Below are positions 58,287-64,000 of a stretch of DNA of 64,000 nt, piece after piece; positions within the stretch are counted from its first letter, which is position 1; each line of letters starts with the position of its first letter. The position numbers and the translations under genes are program-made. The stretch is from Globodera rostochiensis. Taxonomy: Eukaryota > Nematoda > Chromadorea > Rhabditida > Heteroderidae. The notes below the pieces were generated by a model. It was not told where the DNA came from. It saw only the letters and a list, made by a program, of their open reading frames with translations, and did no database searches. Where the stretch lies: contig JAEVLN010000005.1 of NCBI GenBank assembly GCA_018350325.1, positions 2,366,142 to 2,430,141 of the forward strand. The letters run 5' to 3'.

Positions 58287-59220
58287 TTTTCAATTAATAA
58301 AATAAGTAAGTCACAACGATTATGCAAAAAAAAAAAAGAGATTTTTGTTTATTTGTTTGTGAATGTGTAATAAATTTAACGGAAGCATTCATTTTTCCAT
58401 TTGTCTCACAATTCGTCATTTAATTTTATTGGCACTTTTGTGCCGTCGGCCGCCACAACGGCGGCGGCACTTATGCAAATCTGTCCACCATTATTATTAT
58501 TATTTGATTAAACCTCATAAAAGTGTGGCACGACAGAAACAAATAGCAAAATTATTTGAAACAATAAAAATTTATGAATTATTTAATGAAAAGCGAAACC
58601 GACTTTTGGAGTGGTTCGATGGTTCGACTAATGTTGTTCGTCCAAAAATGCAAATAGTAAATTAAAATAAGAACAATTGTAAATGTTTCTAAAAATATAA
58701 CAATTTGAAACAGAAAAATTCATTTTTCAGTTCAATTAATGAAAAATTCGCTTTTCATTTTTGATTAATCAAAAAATTTTCATAAACCGACAAGACAATA
58801 AGCAAAGTTTCTGGACAAAGCCAAATCTTCAAAACAAAACAGAGCATTATTATAATATTGCCAAAGTTTCCAGAAAATAATATTTAGCGTGAGAAAATTT
58901 ATCGCCAAATACAAAAAAAAAGAAGAAAAATTAAAAATGGCCAATGAGAAATTTTTGTTGGGAATCAAACAAAAATGAATGAATGAATGAATGAATTAAG
59001 CCTTTATAATTGGCGTGGCCAATTGGGCTTTTTACGCCAAAAGATAATTATTACAGTAATTGAGAAGGGATTTCGTTATTAAAATATTTAATTTATTTTA
59101 GTTTATTTTTGGGTTAGTACATTTTTTTTGTTTTATAAAACTTTGGTTTAGTTTAATTTATTAATAAACATTTGTTTTTTTATTATTTTATTTAGCAGAA
59201 ATTTAACTATTACTAATTAA

Positions 59221-59565
59221 TTTTATTGTTTATTAAAGGATGTAATTTTTTTATTAATAAAAATAATTATTTTTGTTAATATATACCTAAGTTAGTTTTT
59301 TGATTTAATTCAACATCAATTAAAATAAATTAATTTTATTGTTTATTAAAGGATGTAATTTTTTTATTAATAAAAATAATTATTTTGTTAATATATACCT
59401 AAGTTAGTTTTTGATTTAATTCAACAACAATTAAAATAAATTAATTTTATTGTTTATTAAAGGATGTATTTTTTTTTTTATTAATAAAAATAATTATTTT
59501 TGTTAACATATACCTAAGTTAGTTTTTTGATTTAATTCAACATCAATTAAAATAAATTAATTTTA
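59221..59565. repeat. 111-113 bp AT-rich tandem repeat, three copies
   Basis: TTTTATTGTTTATTAAAGGATG starts at 59221, 59334 and 59445; each copy ends near CAACATCAATTAAAATAAAT. Almost entirely A/T. Confidence 0.9.
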
Positions 59566-60217
59566 TTTTTATTTTCCAATGCAAAATCATCTCACCTCCT
59601 AATTCGTTGGCATTATTATTTTTTGTTTGGCACAAAAATTAATCACAATGAGGGGGATACTTTTGTGTTACTTCCTGGTTTTTTTGTCAGCAAATTCACC
59701 AACTAATATAATTATTAGTTGCCCCCCCCCCCCCGAGGGGCAAAAATAAAAACAACAAAATTTGCTTTGCCTCAAAACACGCAAAACTTTTGAAAAATAA
59801 ACGCAAAAAATTGTAAAAAATGGAGAATTATTCGGCACAGTTTTCTACAGAAGGTGTGCCATTTTTAGACAGAGAAATGGCATAAAATTGGCACAACCCA
59901 AAAGGGCAATTATCGAACAATTGGAAAAAGTTTTGGAATAAAAAATGGATAATAGAAAAAAAGAAAATTAATGCTTTCGCTGTAATAAAAATGGTCAATG
60001 GACAAATTAATTAAAATACATCGGCAAATTGAGCAGTCAATACACAAATAGCTAAAAGTATTTTACGTCAGTTAAGCGCGGCCAGGCCGGGCCGGGCCCC
60101 CTATGGTTTTTAGGGTTGGCACCACCCGACGCGTCGGGGTTTGCGGGGTTCGGGGACAAAAAAGTCGGCGACCAAAAATGCCAGGGTCGGGGTCAGGGGG
60201 GGGGGGGTACAAACAAT

Positions 60218-61036
60218 AGTGTTAGGCACGGTACGGTATTAACACGGTAATTTTTTCGGTATTACCGATTCGGTCTAACGAACTCCAAGCCAGGGTGGCT
60301 TAGGCCTAAAGCGCTTTTGGGTGATTAATGGTGAAAAAAAATCAAAAATCATAGATTTTCAAAATTTAGATGTTGTCAGATCTTAAAAATATTGTCAGAT
60401 TCGGGATCAGCACCCTTGAAAACTCCATATATGATCTCAGCGCCCTTTTGTTGCCTTTTTTAATTGAGAAAACAATTTCTAAAATAAAAACATTTAAAAT
60501 TTTAAAAATATCTTTGGCAGCATTTACAAATTTTTGGAATTATTTTTTGCTCAGAAAATTAGGTAAATTTTAAAGAATGCAAATCGCAGCTTAAAGCTGA
60601 CATATTAAAATGAAATAAAATTTAAAAACGCAGGAAAATAAATCTTGGTACTTCTTGAGATGTCTTCTCTATTTAAAAAAATTTTTTTGAAAGTTTGTCT
60701 AAATTTTTTGTCAAAGTTAACCCCTTTTTAGGATTTGATCAAAAATTTTTCTCTTCAAATTCAGTTGAACTGGACCCGGAAAACCGCTGAAATGTTTATT
60801 TTTCTCAACAAAATATTGCCCATAATCAACTATAAATATTGAATAAATTGTTTTGTTCATTTTAAATTTAAATTAAAAATGCCCTAAATTACCGATTACC
60901 GATGGTATACCGAATTTTTTGACCGGTATTTTGGTAACGGTAATTTACCGAATTACCGTTATTGATTACCGAATTACCGTTATTGATTACCGAATTACCG
61001 TTATTGATTACCGAATTACCGTATTTGCCTAACACT
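60218..61036. mobile_element. Element with AGTGTTAGGC termini (819 bp)
   Basis: The ends AGTGTTAGGCA and TGCCTAACACT are inverted repeats, with AAT on each side as a possible 3-bp duplication. Sub-terminal CGGTAATTTTTTCGGTAT and a 21-bp minisatellite (TGATTACCGAATTACCGTTAT, about four units, 60945-61020) make an extended imperfect inverted repeat. No transposase. Confidence 0.65.
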
Positions 61037-61380
61037 AATTTGCATACCAACCGACTGAGTCCCAGTGCAAAACAGGGCTGTGTCGAAAAGTAAAAAAAAA
61101 AGAGTTGGAATTTGAAAATCGAAAGGAAAAAACGTCGAAACTAGGATTATTCAAATTTTCCTGAGCTTAAAAATAATTGTTTATTCAAATAATATTAACT
61201 CGCCGTTTTATTTGAATGTTTTTCAAATAATCCATATTTATCATTTATTCTATTTACGTTTGTTTAGACGTAATTTAAGAACACAACAATCTTATAAACG
61301 ATTAATGAATGGAATCCAATTCAATTCCATTTTATTATTCTCCAATTCCTTTCATTCAATTCCCTTTTTTAATAATTATA

Positions 61381-62024
61381 AATATTTTGTCCACTTATAA
61401 CAACAAATGCTTTTTGACTGATTCATAAAACCTTTTCATTTTAATAATTAATAAATAATTTGTCCAAATATAACAACAAATGCTTTTTGACTGATTCATA
61501 AAACCTTTTCATTTTAATAATTAATAAATAATTTGTCCACTTATAACAACAAATGCTTTTTGACTGATTCATAAAACCTTTTCATTTTAATAATTAATAA
61601 ATAATTTGTCCACTTATAACAACAAATGCTTTTTGACTGATTCATAAAACCTTTTCATTTTAATAATTAATAAATAATTTGTCCACTTATAACAACAAAT
61701 GCTTTTTGACTGATTCATAAAACCTTTTCATTTTAATAATTAATAAATAATTTGTCCAAATATAACAACAAATGCTTTTTGACTGATTCATAAAACCTTT
61801 TCATTTTAATAATTAATAAATAATTTGTCCACTTATAACAACAAATGCTTTTTGACTGATTCATAAAACCTTTTCATTTTAATAATTAATAAATAATTTG
61901 TCCACTTATAACAACAAATGCTTTTTGACTGATTCATAAAACCTTTTCATTTTAATAATTAATAAATAATTTGTCCACATATAACAACAAATGCTTTTTG
62001 ACTGATTCATAAAACCTTTTCAAA
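61381..62024. repeat. 73-bp tandem repeat, about nine copies
   Basis: CAACAAATGCTTTTTGACTG recurs every 73 bp from 61401 to 61985, with TAATAATTAATAAATAATTTGT between. Copies are nearly identical; a few have TCCAAATA instead of TCCACTTA. The array ends 110 bp before the start codon of the secreted-protein gene. Confidence 0.97.
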
Positions 62025-62137
62025 AAGCAATTTTTTCCTTCCCCCCCCCCCCGTAGTGTCTCCTCGTAAATAGTTTTTCTTATAAATAGACAATAATTAA
62101 AAATTGAAAATTATTATATTTGAATATTTTCCCAAAA

Positions 62138-63638
62138 ATGTTTCTCCCAATTTTACTCTTTAATGTTTTGCTCGTTCTCTCAGAGAGCGCTCCATGGCAA
62201 CAAAAAAAGGCAGCATTAGTTCCAAAAGAAGATGATGTTCCGGTAAATTTTGGTCGGCTTCCTAGAATTATTTAAGCTTAAAAACTTTAAATTACAAAAA
62301 TATTAATTCATTTAAGCTTAAAAACTTTAAATTTACAAAATATTAATTCATTTAAGCTTAAAAACTTTAAATTACAAAAATATTAATTCATTTAAGCTTA
62401 AAAACTTTAAATTTACAAAATATTAATTCATTTAAGCTTAAAAACTTTAAATTACAAAAATATTAATTCATTTAAGCTTAAAAACTTTAAATTTACAAAA
62501 TATTAATTCATTTAAGCTTAAAAACTTTAAATTACAAAAATATTAATTCATTTAAGCTTAAAAACTTTTCAAATTACAAAATATTAATTTATTTAAGCTT
62601 AAAAACTTTAAATTTACAAAATATTAATTCATTTAAGCTTAAAAACTTTTCAAATTACAAAATATTAATTTATTTAAGCTTAAAAACTTTTCAAATTACA
62701 AAATATTTAAATATAAAAACAATTGTTTTAAAAAGTGGCCATGGTAAAGAATTGCGGTCACGACGAAAAAAAATCTTAGCAATATAGAATGCATTTTTTA
62801 GGGTGAAAAATGCGTAGAACACGAATTAGAGCTCGGATTTTGTGAATTCCAAACCCCGAACACGAATTCGAACAATTTTTCGAAATTTCAGCTACGTGAG
62901 CTTAAAATCTTCAGAAAATGCACGAAAATGTTTGCAAAAATCGGATAACAAAACATAGAAACCCCAAAAAAAGTTGCATTTTGAACTTTTTAAAAAAGGT
63001 TCGAGTTCCGGGGTTCGACATGCACAAAATCCGAGCTCGGATTCGTGTTCTACGCTTATTTTTACCCTAAAAAACATGGATTTAAATTTAAAACATAATT
63101 AACTTCTTTTTTTTTTAATTTCGTCGGGACCGCAATTCGTTACCATTGCCTAAAAAACATTAAGATTACAAATAAAATATTTGATGCCACTTTTAAGTGT
63201 GTTAACTTTTTTTGTTTATTGTCATATTTATGCAATTTAATTGTTGTTTTTATATTAAAAGCTGTCCAAATGCCGCGACGGCCGGGAAGGAATTCAAATA
63301 GAGGACGTGAAGAAGCGTGATTTAAGCGCGGGGGACAAGCTTGGAATCGCTATGTTTCTAGCATTAGTTATGGAGAAATGTCCCTACGAAGTTTTGCCGT
63401 TTATTGAACATGTAAGCGCATTTTTAAAAAAAAAATTACAATCTTTTAAATAAACAAAATTCAGTGTAACGCCGAATTATCCAAAGATGACATGTATTTT
63501 TGTTTGTTGAATGGATTCCTTGTCCTTTTCGACGTGGACGAGGACAAATGTGCCGAAAAAAGTGAGGCGGAGGATTTTGCAAAAAAGTGTGGAATAATCA
63601 AAGGCACCAAATTGGGCAAATGGCGCGTTTTTAAGTGA
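62138..63638 (+). CDS. Predicted secreted six-Cys protein, 142 aa (effector candidate)
   Basis: Exons 62138-62242 (35 codons), 63262-63411 (50) and 63465-63638 (57 plus stop) all join in phase 0 through GT-AG introns. The N-terminus MFLPILLFNVLLVLSES is a clear signal peptide, followed by APWQQKKAALVPKEDDV. The mature part has Cys in exon 2 (LSKCRDG; MEKCPYE) and four in exon 3 (CNAELSK; YFCLLNG; DKCAEKS; AKKCGII), enough for three disulphides. It ends LGKWRVFK. The helical, charged composition with evenly spaced Cys is like many small secreted nematode proteins, but I recognise no family. A polyadenylation signal AATAAA is at 63725-63730. Intron 1 (1.0 kb) is filled by a 40-bp tandem array and an inverted-repeat element. 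Confidence 0.75.
62271..62710. repeat. 40-bp tandem repeat, 11 copies, in intron 1 of the secreted-protein gene
   Basis: TTTAAGCTTAAAAACTTTAA is spaced about every 40 bp from 62271. Two forms alternate (AATTACAAAAATATTAATTCA and AATTTACAAAATATTAATTCA), suggesting an 80-bp higher-order unit. The last copies carry TTTTCAAATTAC. The frequent AAGCTT means many HindIII sites. Confidence 0.97.
62795..63075. mobile_element. Inverted-repeat element (GAACACGAATCCGAGCTCGG family), copy 2
   Basis: The left arm GCGTAGAACACGAATTAGAG then CTCGGATTTTGTG and the right arm CACAAAATCCGAGCTCGGAT then TCGTGTTCTACGC are inverted, with outer ends TTTTTTAGGGTGAAAAA and TTTTTACCCTAAAAAA. About 280 bp. It lies in intron 1 of the secreted-protein gene. 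Confidence 0.75.
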
Positions 63639-63876
63639 TCAGAGAGTGAGTGAATCAATCGATCGCTTAATAATTGACGACACAACGAACTACACATTAT
63701 ACAATATATAATGATGTTGTTTTGAATAAAAAGCTATTAACTATAATTATAAGTACCTAAAGCGTCTTGAACCCGGAATTTTGAAAAGCTTTGGACCAGA
63801 AGTTGCCAGGAAATACGCAAACCTTGGTCTCGAGTATTTGATTGAGTCTCAATTCTGTGCGAAAGATTAAAATTGT

Positions 63877-63960
63877 ACACTCGATGATGCCATTATTAGT
63901 GGGTGTACATTTAGTCCCGTCGGGACCAAAAAACCAAGACCGGCATTGGCATCTAGAACA
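63877..63960 (-). CDS. Possible EGF-like exon at the window edge
   Basis: On the minus strand, after a CCTGTTCTAG acceptor, the frame reads CQCRSWFFGPDGTKCTPTN then NGIIEC, an EGF-like C.C..G..G..C spacing. No upstream exon is visible before the window ends at 64000. Low confidence. Confidence 0.3.
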
Positions 63961-64000
63961 GGTTAGGCGGGGCTGGTTCAACACCAGCGTCCGCGGCTAA

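Larger units (their letters stand above)
52700..62137. other. 9.4 kb without a supported gene
   Basis: Apart from the repeats listed separately, this stretch is AT-rich with G/C homopolymers (54306, 55657, 55999, 56590, 57465, 57850, 59721, 60200) and CCTCGGGGG motifs. I checked the longer frames (53446-53706, 55411-55599, 57329-57760, 58363-58665 plus) and found no recognisable motif, signal peptide or consistent splice pattern. Unrecognised lineage-specific genes cannot be excluded. Confidence 0.5.

Noticed and set aside
61381..62710. Regularly spaced repeats that superficially suggest a CRISPR array
   Set aside because: The units are fully repetitive with no unique spacers, and the genome is a nematode's. 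These are ordinary tandem repeats.

Overview
This is eukaryotic DNA, most likely from a plant-parasitic cyst nematode (Globodera/Heterodera type). The reasons are short GT-AG introns with T-rich acceptors, AT-rich spacers full of small inverted-repeat transposons, long G/C homopolymers, and above all several SPRY-domain genes with the motifs of the cyst-nematode SPRYSEC/RanBPM-like family ([41 protein letters not shown]). No bacterial genes, rRNA or CRISPR array was found. All gene models were spliced by hand; where exon lengths add up to an open frame I say so.

Layout. 1-2.1 kb: 586-bp satellite. 1.8-9.9 kb: two near-identical 4.05-kb direct repeats, each holding a broken minus-strand mosaic gene (membrane exon, ubiquitin-like exons, SPRY exons) and a 908-bp foldback element. 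10-11.2 kb: minisatellite, G-tracts and an LGR-type GPCR remnant abutting a SPRY exon fragment. 12-14.8 kb: an orphan exon, an inverted-repeat element and a small membrane-protein gene. 16.3-17.8 kb: lectin and SPRY remnants and a Mutator-like MITE. 18.0-23.3 kb: an intact nine-exon Obg GTPase (GTPBP10 type, minus). 24.7-36.1 kb: a segmentally duplicated block with an intact SPRY gene, a small unknown gene (D1), a lectin remnant, a second copy of the unknown gene with an F-box-like first exon (D2), a SPRY gene broken by a MITE, and a C-type lectin gene. 37.6-42.8 kb: two Cys-rich extracellular-type genes amid mariner and hAT MITEs. 43-47 kb: poly-C and pyrimidine-rich low complexity. 47.7-49.3 kb: a four-TM protein. 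50.5-52.7 kb: a neuropeptide-Y-like GPCR. 53-62 kb: tandem repeats and MITEs without a convincing gene. 62.1-63.6 kb: a 142-aa predicted secreted Cys-containing protein.

The housekeeping GTPase and the GPCR are conserved animal genes. The remainder is a fast-evolving accessory region in which SPRY and lectin genes are copied, shuffled and broken by non-autonomous DNA transposons. Several insertions have exact or near-exact target-site duplications, so the pre-insertion reading frame can be inferred.
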